Of a DNA stretch of 64,000 bases, positions 35,650 through 46,534 are shown in pieces; position 1 is the first letter of the stretch, and every line of letters begins with the position of its first letter. Source of the DNA: Rhizophagus irregularis (lineage: Eukaryota; Glomeromycota; Glomeromycetes; Glomerales; Glomeraceae); NCBI RefSeq assembly GCF_026210795.1, contig NC_089444.1:4268501-4332500 (forward strand), written 5' to 3'. Both the position numbers and the translations under genes were made by a program. The notes under the pieces were generated by a model. The model saw only the letters and a list, made by a program, of their open reading frames with translations, did not search any database and was not told the DNA's origin.

Positions 35650-35990
35650 TAATTTACGGTAAAAGGGGAAGGAAAGGGAAAAAGAAGAATGAAAAGGGAA
35701 AGGGGAAAACGAAAGGGAAAAGGATGAAAAGGGAGGAAGAACAAAAGGGGAAAGGGGAAAATAAAACAAAAAAGGAGGGGAACGAAAAGGAAAGGGGAAA
35801 TGGAATGAAAAGAATGAAAGGGAAAGGGAAATGGAACGAAAAGGGAGGGGGAGAACGAAAAGGAAAGGGGAAATAGAACGAAAAGGGAGGGGGAGAACGA
35901 AAGGGAAAGGGGGAAGGGGAAGGTGGGAGAAACAGGGAAGGTGAAATGGCGAAAGAAGGGGAAGTAAAGGCCGTGAGAAAAAAAAAATTA
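35650..35990. repeat. purine-rich tract, plus strand
   Basis: About 340 bp made almost only of A and G on the plus strand (GAAAAGGGAAAGGGG and variants). On the minus strand it is a CT-tract just upstream of the first micro-exons, so it may be a promoter-proximal pyrimidine tract or first exon. The 103-nt micro-exon at 33895-33997 has similar composition. Confidence 0.8.
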
Positions 35991-35999
35991 AGCTTTTGC

Positions 36000-36330
36000 T
36001 AAAAAAAGCTTAATTTTTTTTTTCGTTATACCGCAGCTAAGCTGCGGTAATTATTAAGTAATATCACGTGATGCACGTGATATAAAATTTATATAAATAG
36101 GGGCTTTTTCCCCGAAATAATTTTTTTTTTATTATAATTTTTTGATAGATGTATATATATACTTATATATATACATATATATATATCTATCTAATAACTT
36201 TACGAAAAGCCCCTCCTCTGTAAACAGGTAGAGGCCATAAAGTACCTATAGGGGGAGAGCCATTGCTGCTCCCTCCGCCTGTTTATAGTGACAAAAAGAG
36301 GGAGTCTTCAGTAGTAAGGTTTCGTATATA
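36000..36330. promoter_or_regulatory. cluster of hairpins with E-boxes, TATA-like box and a GC-rich structured segment
   Basis: Successive inverted repeats: AAATTAAGCTTTT/AAAAGCTTAATTT (about 35985-36020), ACCGCAGC/GCTGCGGT (36031-36049), ATATCACGTG/CACGTGATAT (36061-36083, two CACGTG E-boxes), and AGGGGCTTTT (36099) with AAAAGCCCCT (about 36205). A palindromic TATTTATATAAAT-like box lies at 36088-36101. Then TGTAAACAGG (about 36220) pairs with CCTGTTTATA (about 36282), enclosing GGGGGAG/CTCCC and CCTCT/AGAGG stems. The GC-rich segment stands out from its surroundings. A bidirectional promoter plus a small structured RNA is possible. Confidence 0.45.
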
Positions 36331-36419
36331 TAAATTAAACAACACATCGTGTTGATACATTGTTAATATTAACAATGTGAATTTAATGTTAAATAATGCG
36401 TTAGAATATAAATATTATA

Positions 36420-37480
36420 AATTTAATAATGTCTGTAATTTTACAAATAAATAAAAAATTATCTAATGTAATTAAGTGTAATGCTACGTTATCCTGTGTA
36501 ATTGTAGTATTTTTTTTGTGTTTTTTAGTGCAATTCCGCGTTTTTTAGTGCAATTCCGCATTTTCTAGCATAATGTTACATTTTCCAGTATAACGCGAAA
36601 TTTTCTAAAAAATATGATAATTGTGGTACTTTTTAGTGTAATGCTACATCGTCTAGTGTAATTGTGGTATTTTTTAGTGTAATGCTACATAATCTAGTAT
36701 ATTGCTACATTTTTTAGTGTAATGTGGAATTTTCCAAAAAATGTGATAATTGTGATGCTTTTTAGTGTAATTTGGTGAAATGCTACATTTTCCAGTGTAA
36801 TGCCATATTATTGAGCATTTTCAAAAAAAAAATGTAACATTTTAACATTCTGACAAAATGAAACATTTGACCAAAAAAACATAAAATTTGCTGAAAATAT
36901 GCAACATTTGACAAAAAATATAGAATTTTCATAAAAAAATGCACCATTTGCCAGAAAATCAGAATATTTGACAAAATTTGATTTTAATTGACAATGTTAT
37001 AACAATTTTATGAAATGTTGTTACAATGATATCACATTGAAGATAAAATGTGGCATTTTCATAAAAATGCACCATTTGCAAGAAAATTGGAACATTTGAC
37101 AAAAAAAAAGCAAAATTTAATTTTAATTGACAATGTTATAACAATTTTATGAAATGTTATTACATTTGAAATAAAATGTGGAATTTTCATAAAAATGCAC
37201 CATTTGCAAGAAAATTGGAACATTTGACAAAAAAAAAGCAAAATTTGATTTTAATGACAATGTTATAACAATGTTATGAAATGTTACGAAATGTTACATT
37301 TGAGATATAATGTAGCATTTTCCCAAATTTTCATAAAATTTGCTAAATTGGACAATGTTGTAACAATGCTATTCCAAAAAATTGCTCAGCGTAATGCAGC
37401 ATTTTCCACAATTTCCCACCATTTTCCAGAAAAATGTGGAATTTGCATTTTTTGAATTTTGGACAATGGTGCCCCTTCGA
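36420..37480. repeat. right subterminal short repeats
   Basis: Repeats of TTTTTTAGTGTAATGCTACA and relatives (36480-36800), then two near-identical ~130-bp units with ATAAAAATGCACCATTTGC and TTGACAATGTTATAACA (about 37030-37270). No coding supported. Confidence 0.8.
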
Positions 37481-37485
37481 CCTGT

Positions 37486-38864
37486 GATAATTCCAAAATT
37501 CTAAAACATTATTATTAAATTGTCGTGAAGTTGCATCATTATAGGGATATTTTTTTTGTCGATAAGCCTCTAATTCAACTAATATTACAGTTGGATCTTC
37601 ATTAAACCAAGCATAATAGTAATAAGTAACTTATTTACCAAGATGTGGAAAAGACAAAGTTTCAATTTCAGGATTAAATTTATTAATACGATATCCTGGA
37701 TGAAGTAAAAATGCCAATAATAAAGAGGTTGTTCCCAATCACTCCACCTTTTTTCAAGTTTTTTTAAAAGCTTGTTTTTAAGATTATTATTATCTAATGA
37801 ATGCAAAACTATAACTAAATTGCCAAAGCAATGGAGAACATCATGAAGTTGTGAATTATGTCGTTGAAGTTGATTAAGTGCAGCACAATAGGGAAGTACT
37901 AATGTTTCCAATTCTTTAAGCTTTTTCCACCAATTATTATCAGAAATGCAGTTAAGATATTCATTTGGAAAATCATAAAGATCATCACTTTCTTGTTCTT
38001 CAATTTTTGTTGCTAAATTCTAATAATTTTAATTTTTTTAGTAATAGAATAATATAAATTTTATTAAAAAAAATCAAGACTTACTTTTAATGCAGATTTT
38101 GATCGCAATAAACTTGCAAAACAATAATATTGGGAATTCCAACGAGTATCATTAGGTACAATTAATGCATAATATTTATTTTTATACATTGCTGCTTGCT
38201 TTTCTCGTAATTTTCCAATCCATACTTTTGCACGGTTAAAAAAACTAGCAATTGCAACAGCTTGCTCACCAACTTTTGTAAGAGAATTTGATTCTTTAAA
38301 TATATCACCAACACATAGATTCATTTGATGAGCAAACAGGGTAAAAATAGTTTATCACGATAAAGTAATTGAAGTTGTTTCCTATTAATAATATATTTAT
38401 AAATTTAATAATTAAATTAATTAATTAAAATTAATTAATTAAATATAATTAAAATTAAACAATAAAAAACTGAAAATACACACCGTGCAGAAGCATTTTC
38501 TGATGATGAATCTGTAATTAGCCCATTAACTCTTATATTTTCTTGATTCAATTCTGCAAAAAGTTGTTGTGTAATTCGAATAATCTCATTGGCAGTACCT
38601 CTATTACCGCCGCAATTGATTGCTTTCCAAATAATCATTTCGCCTGTAGGATGTAATAAGAACTATACCAAAAATATGTTGTTGTGCCATATTTTTCCAC
38701 CCATTAAAAGCAAGGGTTACACCAGACAAATCATTTTTAGCATTATCAAGTAATTTTGTTGAAACTTCGTCAGTTGCATCTTTTAAAATACGTCCTGATA
38801 ATACTTTTTGAGAAGGCAATGCAATCATTGGATTTAACCAATGAAATAAACTTTTAACTGCAGG
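37486..38864 (-). pseudogene. hAT-B transposase, central piece
   Basis: Reading from the hAT-D border at 38864: KSLFHWLNPMIALPSQKVLS, DLSGVTLAFNGWKNMAQQHI, a small frameshift near 38625-38650, then GLITDSSSENASAR. After an intron: NLCVGDIFKE and VPNDTRWNSQYYCFASLL. After a second intron: NWWKKLKELETLVLPYCAAL and KRWSDWEQPL. Another frameshift near 37690-37720 leads to WFNEDPTVI.VELEAYRQKK and NNVLEFWNYH at the border of the inverted-repeat element. These are the RNase-H-like core and insertion domain of hAT transposases. Confidence 0.8.
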
Positions 38865-39167
38865 TAGTGCTCTACATGAGCCAAGCCAGCTTGCAAGCTG
38901 GCTCAAGCTTTTCAAGCCAAGCCAAGCCAAGCCATGTTAAAATTGGCTTGACAGCTCACGAGCCAACTTAAAAAAGCTTGAGCTAGTTAATAGGCTTGGC
39001 TCAAAAAGCTCAAGCCATAAAACGGCTCAGCTCAAAAAGCTCAAGCTGGCTCGCAAGCTATTTAATCCAAATCAAAACGTTAAATAATTCAGTTTAAAAG
39101 TTAGTTTTATAATTTTTACATTATTTTATTTATTTAATGTTTACAATTATTTTTATTTACAATTTCA

Positions 39168-41798
39168 TTAATCATTTATAATTATTGATCCACCAACACC
39201 AGATTTCCACCAGCCTTTAAGGCACATTGTTTCTCGTATTGTTGATTTCTTAAGGCTACATCGTTTTTGAACAACTAAGTCTGTTCCACCCGAAAATATT
39301 CTTTCCACAGGAGCACTAGTTGCTATAAAAGATCAAAAATAATAAAATAATAATGTTATAAATTAATAAAATTAATATTATAAATAATAAATTAAAATAA
39401 AAAATACTAGGAACCTGGTATTGAAAGGTAATCACGAGCCATTTTTGATAAATTCGGGTACTCAATTTCATGCAACTATAAAAAAAATAATAAATAAATA
39501 ATAATATAATAAATTATATAATAAAATTAATAAAATAAACATTAGTGTACCTTCCATCACATTAAAATATCAGTTTTACCAGGAGCTACTCCTTCATTTA
39601 GATAAATGCTAAGTTCATCTTTTTCTTCAATTTTTCGCTTTTTGAAGTTATGACCAAAAAGTTCATCATCTGCATCATCAGATGGCTCTACATTTTCTGA
39701 AATATTCGGTTTATACGTAGTTTCCCATAAATTTGTAACTTGTTTTCTTGCCTCTTGAATAAATGACTCTTCCCACATATTGTCTTTATAATATTGAATC
39801 TTTATACGAGGATCTAGTACTATTATTAAAAAAACAACAATTAAATATTAACTATAAATATATGTATAATAAATTATGTAAAGTGGATAAATTTACTTGT
39901 TGCAGCCGTGTATATTAATCCACTTGTAAATGTATAATATTTTTTTATTTTTTCAATTGATTGTTTTAATGCACATAAAATCTCATCATTTTTGCTTTCA
40001 TTATCATCATCACTATCATCATCCTCCTCCTCCTCATCCTCCTCCTTATCAGATTCTTTTCTTTTATCATATTCATCCTCGAGTTTATCCAATAAAAAAT
40101 TATACATAGGTATAGTATAAGATAATGTCGGGTATTGTTGACTAACACTTAAATCCGTGCATTTTTTATAATGCTATATTATAAAAAAAATTTAATTATT
40201 AATATATACATAAATAAGATATGTACACAATCAAAATAACAACCTGCAATATTCCACGTATTTCTAAAATACGTTCCCATTCCTCTTCCAAAAGTATGTA
40301 TTTTTTTAAATCTTTATCTGCTGATGCTGTATTGTGCAAAGGCTGTATAATTAAAAATTATTAAATTTAATTATAAATTAAAATAAATATTAATAAAATT
40401 ATATAAATCAAAACCTGTTTTAGTGTTAATGCTCGTTCTAACATAATCTCAGTAGAGTTCCACCTGGTAGACACGTCAGGTATCAGCTCGAGTGGTACCA
40501 TATTTGCTGCAATACATTGTTGTTTGAATTTTTTCCGACGTTGGGGTGATGCTCGGATCTTTACAATTACCTTACGAAGCTTTAATTTAATAAAATTAGT
40601 TAACCATACAAATTTTAACTATGCTTCACAATACTATATTACCTTGTATATGGTATCTTTCAAATTGTCTTCCGTGTTTTCAGCTTCTTCAAAAGAATTT
40701 TCATCTTCATATAGTAGTGGTACTTGAAGATTATCAATTAATTTCTTTGCAGCTAAATTTATTACGTGTGCAAAACAGCGAACACGTTGATTTTTTGGAT
40801 CAAATGTAATGCTTTTTTTGGTTAAAGATTGAGAAATTTTATCAAGCATTACATCCATATTAGATGCGTTATCACATGCAACTGCTAAAATCTACAAACA
40901 GAACAAATCCATTAGTTGGTTAATCATAAAAAAAGAAATCATAGTAAAGATAAGTTTACCTTAGTTGCTATTCCAAAGTCTTCTAGTGATTCTAAAAATT
41001 TACTTGACAAGTTTATTCCCGTATGAGGACCTGACAGTATACAAAAATCTAACGTAGTACATTTCAATTCCCAATTTTCATTTATCCAATGTACACTAAT
41101 ACCGAGAAAAGGGATTTGATTTTTACTTGTCCATGCATCAACGGTAAAGGAGAGACGACCAGGTGTTTCCTATTTGATAGTTTTATTGATTTAAATAAAA
41201 ACAAGTATTGAAATTTTAAATGTAATAAGATTATTTTATTACCTGTAGTTCTTGTCGAAATCTTTCTTTTGCATTTTTGAAATTTTCGGTTAAATCTCGT
41301 CGTAAAGTGTTAGCACAAGGAATGTATATGCCAGGCCGAATAAATGAAATCATATCTTTAAATTCTTCATTTTCAATAACGTTAAAAGGCTGATCATTTA
41401 TTATGACCCAACAAACTGTTCTTTTTCTAAAACCTTTTTGACTAAACTAAAAAAGTGTACAATAATAATATTAATATTAAATTTAATATTGATCAATAAA
41501 ATATACTTGCATTTTCTTTTTCAGCAGTAACTGTATATTTATCCATTTCCCCAACTTTTCTCTGTTTTTGTTCTTTTTGTACTCTCCGAGCTTCAACAAT
41601 TTTTGGATGTTTTGCGATATGGCGCCAAAGTGTAGAAGTTGATTTATCTCCAAAGTTCTTAGAGCAGTAATTACAATACCATCTTTGAGTTTTAAAAGTA
41701 AAATATTGATAAGCTTCCGATCTTTTATTAGATGATAAGGAGCTATTTTCATTTTCGTCAACTTCGATAGCAGGAGAGATTTTTGAAGATGAAGACAT
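39168..41798 (-). pseudogene. hAT-D transposase, many exons, one nonsense codon
   Basis: Start MSSSSKISPAIEVDENE at 41798. A BED finger follows (WYCNYCSKNFGDKSTSTLWRH). Further exons give RKRTVCWVIINDQPFNVIEN, then LSFTVDAWTSKNQIPFLGIS, then LAVACDNASNMDVML and VRCFAHVINLAAKKLI, then DVSTRWNSTEIMLERAL. A long acidic stretch (39960-40060) precedes VLDPRIKIQYYKDN. A TGA at 39557-39559 sits where the family has a Trp (..DIL-W-WK). The hATC domain ends the protein: LSIPATSAPVERIFSGGTDL, to TAA at 39168. About nine short introns separate the exons. Apart from the TGA the gene looks complete. Confidence 0.88.
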
Positions 41799-42099
41799 TT
41801 CGAAAGAATAAAGCAATAAAAAAGTAAATGTGCCGTTCCTATACTCCGTATTGTATATTTTTTTATACCACCTGTATTTAAACAAATATACGGCACAAGA
41901 AAATAGCACCTGACAATATAAAAATGACACATTTAGTAATAGAGAATATTTTTTTTAACGTTTTTCATTTTTTCTTTGTCAAATTTAACGTACATCAGTG
42001 TATGAACTGTATGATGTACCAATTAAATGCTTGAATTAGATCGATTCATCATGTGACATTCTAGTGATTATCGTATAATCAATCTTTTTTTCTCATTTA

Positions 42100-42600
42100 C
42101 GATATAGGTAATTTTTTTCTTTTAACGTACAGCTTCTGACAGCTCGTTTTTCTCTTTATGAACACAGAATCTCGGTAAATATTTCTTATTTCTATACTTT
42201 TGTCTTTTAACGAACTATACTAACAGTTCATTATTTTTTTTTTTCGTTTTTGTAGGTCTGAGATTTCTATTTTAAAGACTGGGGTAAAACTGAACTCATT
42301 TCGAAGGTATAGTATCTTCCAAAATTGTTTTTTTTTATATTACGAGATATTAACTATTATTGCTGATTTTTTTTTTCTTTTGTAGTCTTGTACTCTTAAC
42401 CTATCGACTTGTTAATACAAGGGGTTTCTATAAAGCATAAAGCGGTAAGTATCTTTGCAAAACTTACTGCATGTATTTATTTTTTAATAAGAACACATCT
42501 ACATTTTTATTTTTTGTTTTTATAGGTTTATAGAGTATCGATTAGGAATGTTTGACATTGAGTCAGTTTCATTATGAAACTTGTTTTAAACAATTTTGGA
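42100..42600 (+). other. micro-exon-like array on plus strand of hAT-D
   Basis: Candidate exons 42168-42174, 42256-42306 (51 nt), 42386-42444 (59 nt) and one from 42526. They are bounded by TTTTGTAG or TTTATAG acceptors and by GTAAAT, GTATAG and GTAAGT donors. The intron at 42175-42255 has GAAC..TATACTAACA..GTTC, a hairpin presenting the branch point. The donor at 42307 lies between ATTTCGAAG and CTTCCAAAAT. The design matches the array at 30370-35640. No protein is recognised. Confidence 0.45.
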
Positions 42601-43027
42601 GAATTTATATATGTATTTTATTAAATAAAATATTTATAAACGATATAATAAAATAATCAATGAAATAATTTAGATATTTTAAACTATTTAATGATATAAT
42701 GATTATAAGTACAGTGGATGATTATTGTTAATTTAACGTCCAATTAATTTTTTTCTTTAGTTGTTTAGCGAATAGCAATTATCGATGGATACTATCCGAA
42801 ATGATCTCTATATAAACTTAAATAAAACTCGAGCCAGCTCGAGCCAGCTTGAGCCCAGCTTGACTCAAGCCAGGATTTTTCATAGCTCGGCTTAGCTTGA
42901 ACAACTCGAGCCAAGATTTTTTGTGGCTCGGCTCATTACAGGCTTGACTTGCCGCAGTTTTCTGAGCCAAGCTCAAGCCATGCTCTGGCTCGGCTCAAAC
43001 CGGCTCATGTAGAGCACTAACTGCAGG

Positions 43028-43488
43028 ATCCTCAATCCATCGGAATGCAAAGCCACATGAAACAGTTACATCCAATAAAAGTTATTCAAGTTTCTGTTCT
43101 TGAATAATTGTTAATGGACGGAATATATAATTATCCAGTGTAATCTCATCCAAATTTGATGTTTCTTCTTCAAGTATTGGATTATCATTGTCATCATCAT
43201 CAGATGATTCTGTACGACATCTTTTTTTAAATGGTTTACTCTTCGCACCATCTTTTGCTGCGTCATCAAGAAGTTTTGCTATTTGTTGTGAACTATATTT
43301 CTGCGCAAAATTTGGACAGTTTTTAATATGACGTGCATAGTATTTGTAAACTTTAACTTATATGCTTCATCTTTTCCAATAATACTAATACAAGCTCGAC
43401 ATACTGCATACTTGTTGCTTTTATTTGCCTTTTTTGCTGCATGTAAAACTACAACATATGGTGTTAAAAAATGTGGTTGACGGCCCAT
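43028..43488 (-). pseudogene. hAT-B transposase, N-terminal piece with BED-type finger
   Basis: Starts MGRQPHFLTPYVVVLHAAKK at 43488, with CRAC and, after a one-base frameshift near 43335, HIKNC: a BED-like zinc finger. Then an acidic linker, a TAA at 43082-43084 (in a QKLE context; a C-to-T change of CAA is the simple reading) and FAFRWIEDPAV at the hAT-D border. Order and strand place it upstream of the piece ending at 38864. Confidence 0.78.
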
Positions 43489-43862
43489 AATATTATGATA
43501 ATTAAAATTAGAAATGGGTACCCTTATCTTTTCTTTGTTTTATTTTGAAGATGATCGCAAAAAGAGATTAAATAAAAAAATTTTTTTTTTATATTTTTCA
43601 ATCAATTGATCATCCTTTTAACCAATTATGGTTAATTTACAGCACAAATTTATGTACATGTATGCTTTTTTAATTGTAAAGAATTAAAATTAATTTTAGC
43701 CGGCATTATAAAATTGGCCAGAATTATGGTATATAAAATTTAATTCGGCCAAATTTATGAGGACATAGTCCATTTGAATTGGAATTGGACTGGATATCTC
43801 CATTAGGTCCAAAGTCCAATAGTCCACTATTGGGAATTGGACAATGTCCAATTCCAATACTG

Positions 43863-44059
43863 ATTACTAGTATTTAAACAAAGGATATAAATTCATAATG
43901 ATGGCATGTAAACAATTTACTCTAATCTAGTATTTAAAATATCATCAACTATGTCAATAGGATTAAATTCTATATTTCTTTATAGTATTAGGTATATTTA
44001 GTTCTTTACACAATCCATTTTCTCCATCCTAAAAGATTGGATTTTGTAAATCTATAAAT
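43863..44059. other. flank between hAT-B and MITE, no gene
   Basis: AT-rich sequence that begins with the second copy of the ATTACTAG target duplication. Nothing else is seen. Confidence 0.5.
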
Positions 44060-44356
44060 AGGACCCCGGATATCTCCAAAACAGGTCATAAGTCACACTT
44101 TCGGCAGATTGGCCCATTTTTCAGGGGGCTCAAAAAATCGTTTTTGTAAATATCTCGGCATCCAGTGGTCCAATTTTGATGAACATTTTTTTAAATTGTA
44201 GAGCTAAATGAGGGCTACAAAATAAAAAAAAGTTCATTAAAATTGAATTACTGGATGCTGAGATATTTACAAAAAACGATTTTTTGAGTTTCAGCAAAAA
44301 GGGGTGTTTTTGGCCAAAAGTCCATTATGACCTTTATATTAGATATCCGGGGTCCT
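44060..44356. mobile_element. 297-bp snap-back MITE
   Basis: 16-bp ends AGGACCCCGGATATCT in inverted orientation; target CTATAAAT duplicated at 44052-44059 and 44357-44364. The two halves are inverted copies over most of the length (for example AAATCGTTTTTGTAAATATC against GATATTTACAAAAAACGATT). The 8-bp duplication suggests mobilisation by a hAT-like enzyme. No coding capacity. Confidence 0.92.
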
Positions 44357-44689
44357 CTATAAATCTTAGTAGTAGTATATGGCGATGTGTTAAATTTCGA
44401 ATTTAAAAAATTTAAAAGCAGTTTTCAAATAAAAAAAAAAAGTTTATATTATTTATATTAATGTTAAGTATATTAAGTTTAAAAGTAGTTACAATTATAT
44501 AAAGTCTAAAAAATATAAAAGTAATTACATAAAAAGTTCATGTAAAGTCTAAAAGTCTAAAAATTCCATATGGTAAAAGTCATTTATGGCACCATACAAC
44601 AATGTGACAAGATGGTCGGGATGTTGAAAAAAATGACATAACTACCTAAGGTTCAAAAGTCTGCACCACTACTAAAAAACAATCATTAA

Positions 44690-46530
44690 CTTAATAAGTT
44701 AATAATAGTCTATTACCAATCTACTGTTATTAAAAAAGGGTCTCAAGAATTTTTATTATATCTATTTATTGTCTACTGGTATTAAAAAAAAAATTACCAA
44801 AACTTTTATCATATCTATTGTTATTAAATAAAAAAAAATCACAGAAAATTCTATATCTATATATTGTACTATACTGATCTATTGTTATTAAAAAAAACCC
44901 CCAGAAAATTTTTTTATATCTATCTATTGTATTATACCTTATAAAAAATTTTTATCCGAATATTTCCATTATTTCTCTGTGTCTTCCGTAAAAATTCTGT
45001 GATAATGATACATTCACGGATATCTGTGTTAGCGAGATGAAAATTTCCATGATTTAAGGTTATTAATTCCATGAAAATGATACATTCATGGAAAAAACAT
45101 GGAAAGATAAAACACGGATCAGATTTTTTACAGGGATACTGATCCATTGTTATTAAAAAATGATTCCAAAAATTTTTTATACTTATTGTTACAGTATTGT
45201 TACTAAAAAAAATATCAGAACAAAGAATTTTCCATCTATTATATTCTGATAGAAAACTTATTTTACCAAACTATTTTTTTTTTACCAACTTATTATATTA
45301 AAAAATTCCAGAAAATTCTTTTTTATACCATACTGATCTATTGTATAAAAAAAAATCCCAGAAATTTTTTTTGTATCCATTATACTATATTGATCTATTG
45401 ACTCTAGTCTACTCCAGAATTAATTGATTGGCATTTTGATCACAAAAACTAAAAACTAACCAAAATTTGCGATTAAAGTTCAATTTTGAGCAGATGATTG
45501 ATTGATCGTGATAAACTATTAACCAACCAATTAATTAATAGTTTGTTGTTTTTGTTTATTTCCGTCAGTATTATCTACTTGATCAAAACGATCTATGTTT
45601 TTGGTGGTTCACGTTGAATGGTCAGTTGGTCATCTTACAGTTAAATTTATTGGTCATAATTTTTAATGTAACTGATCAAAATCACGATCAAAAGTAGAAA
45701 AAAAAATTCAGAAATTTCTTTAATATATCTATCTATTATATATACTATACCGATCTATTATTAAAAAAAATCACAGGAAATTTTTTTATATCTATTTATT
45801 GTATTATCCTAATCTATTGTTATTAAGAAAAGATTCCAAAAATCATTTATACCTATCTATTCTACTATACTCATCTATTTTTACTAAAAAAAAACACAAA
45901 GAATTTTCTCTCTATTATGCTATACCAATCAATTTGTCACAAATCTCAGAAATTATTTTTTTACCAACTTATTGTATTAAAAAAATTCCAGCAAACTTTT
46001 TATATCTATCCATTATTCTATTGATTCTATTGTTAAAAAAAATCTCAAAATATATTTATACCAATCTATTATTATTAAAAAAAAATTCCAAAAAATTTTT
46101 TATATCTATTCATTATACTATACCAATCTAATATAAAAAAATCCTAGAAAAATTTTTTTATATCTATCTATTGTATACACTGATCTATTCTTATTAAAAA
46201 ATGATTTCAAAACTTTATCAGTAAGTTTCAAAGCAAAAAAGTGCTTTGAGCTTTTTTTAAAAAATTAAATTAATATTTTTTTTGTTGTTTATTTGAATTA
46301 ATAAATACCACTTTCCTATACTAAACATATGAGTAAAAAAATTTTAACATTTTTTTTTTATATTAACTAAATTAATTAATCAGTTATGATCAGTAAGATT
46401 ATTAATATTATTATTGAATCAACCTCTAATTTTTAGCATAAATTTTATTTTCAGCATTAAAACTCACAGATCCAAATGTACACTAGTTTATAATAAATAA
46501 AATTTTTGTTAACCAGTAAAAAAAAAAAAA
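44690..46530. repeat. degenerate ~60-bp AT-rich satellite
   Basis: Irregular copies of TTATTAAAAAAAATC, AGAAAATTTTTTTATAT and CTATCTATTGTATTATAC, interrupted by unique sequence at about 45400-45690. Same family as 27590-28200. Short frames (for example around 45800-46130) are satellite translations, not genes. Confidence 0.75.
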
Positions 46531-46534
46531 AAAA

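Larger units (their letters stand above)
29264..37485. mobile_element. ~8.2 kb inverted-repeat element carrying a micro-exon array
   Basis: It interrupts the hAT-B transposase. Ends read inward ACAGGTCGAA, then eight variable bases, then ATTGTC and CAAAATT on both sides. Next to each end are long arrays of short AT-rich repeats (29330-30235 and 36420-37480). The interior holds a micro-exon array on the minus strand, a purine-rich tract and a cluster of hairpins; hAT-C is inserted in one of the introns. No transposase of its own is seen, so it resembles the 4722-14251 element in design but not in sequence. A target duplication could not be settled. Confidence 0.6.
38865..43019. mobile_element. 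hAT-D: hAT transposon nested in hAT-B
   Basis: Ends are 18-bp identical inverted repeats TAGTGCTCTACATGAGCC. The target ACTGCAGG is duplicated at 38857-38864 and 43020-43027. Subterminal regions are dense in GGCTC/AAGCC words (38875-39060 and 42825-43005). Removing it rejoins hAT-B coding sequence in frame (EDPAV|KSLF). It contains one transposase gene (minus) and a micro-exon-like stretch on the plus strand. Confidence 0.95.
28325..43862. mobile_element. hAT-B: old hAT transposon expanded to 15.5 kb by nested insertions
   Basis: The flanks carry the 8-bp target duplication ATTACTAG at 28317-28324 and 43863-43870. Ends read inward CAGTGTTGG and CAGTATTGG, followed on both sides by clusters of TTGGACTATTGGAC and its complement (28330-28440 and 43760-43860). 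Its transposase gene (minus) is in three separated pieces. Two large insertions lie inside: an inverted-repeat element at 29264-37485 and hAT-D at 38865-43019. Without these it would be about 3.2 kb, normal for hAT. Confidence 0.9.

Noticed and set aside
35581-35769. Minus-strand frame rich in Phe, Ser and Pro resembling a signal peptide
   Set aside because: It is the CT-rich strand of the purine tract; composition alone explains it. It could still be a first exon of the array, but I cannot support a protein.
41483-41932. 149-codon frame overlapping the hAT-D start
   Set aside because: Out of frame with the BED-finger exon, which has clear family motifs.
45799-46131. 110-codon plus-strand frame
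   Set aside because: Translation of the ~60-bp satellite; the repeats explain it.
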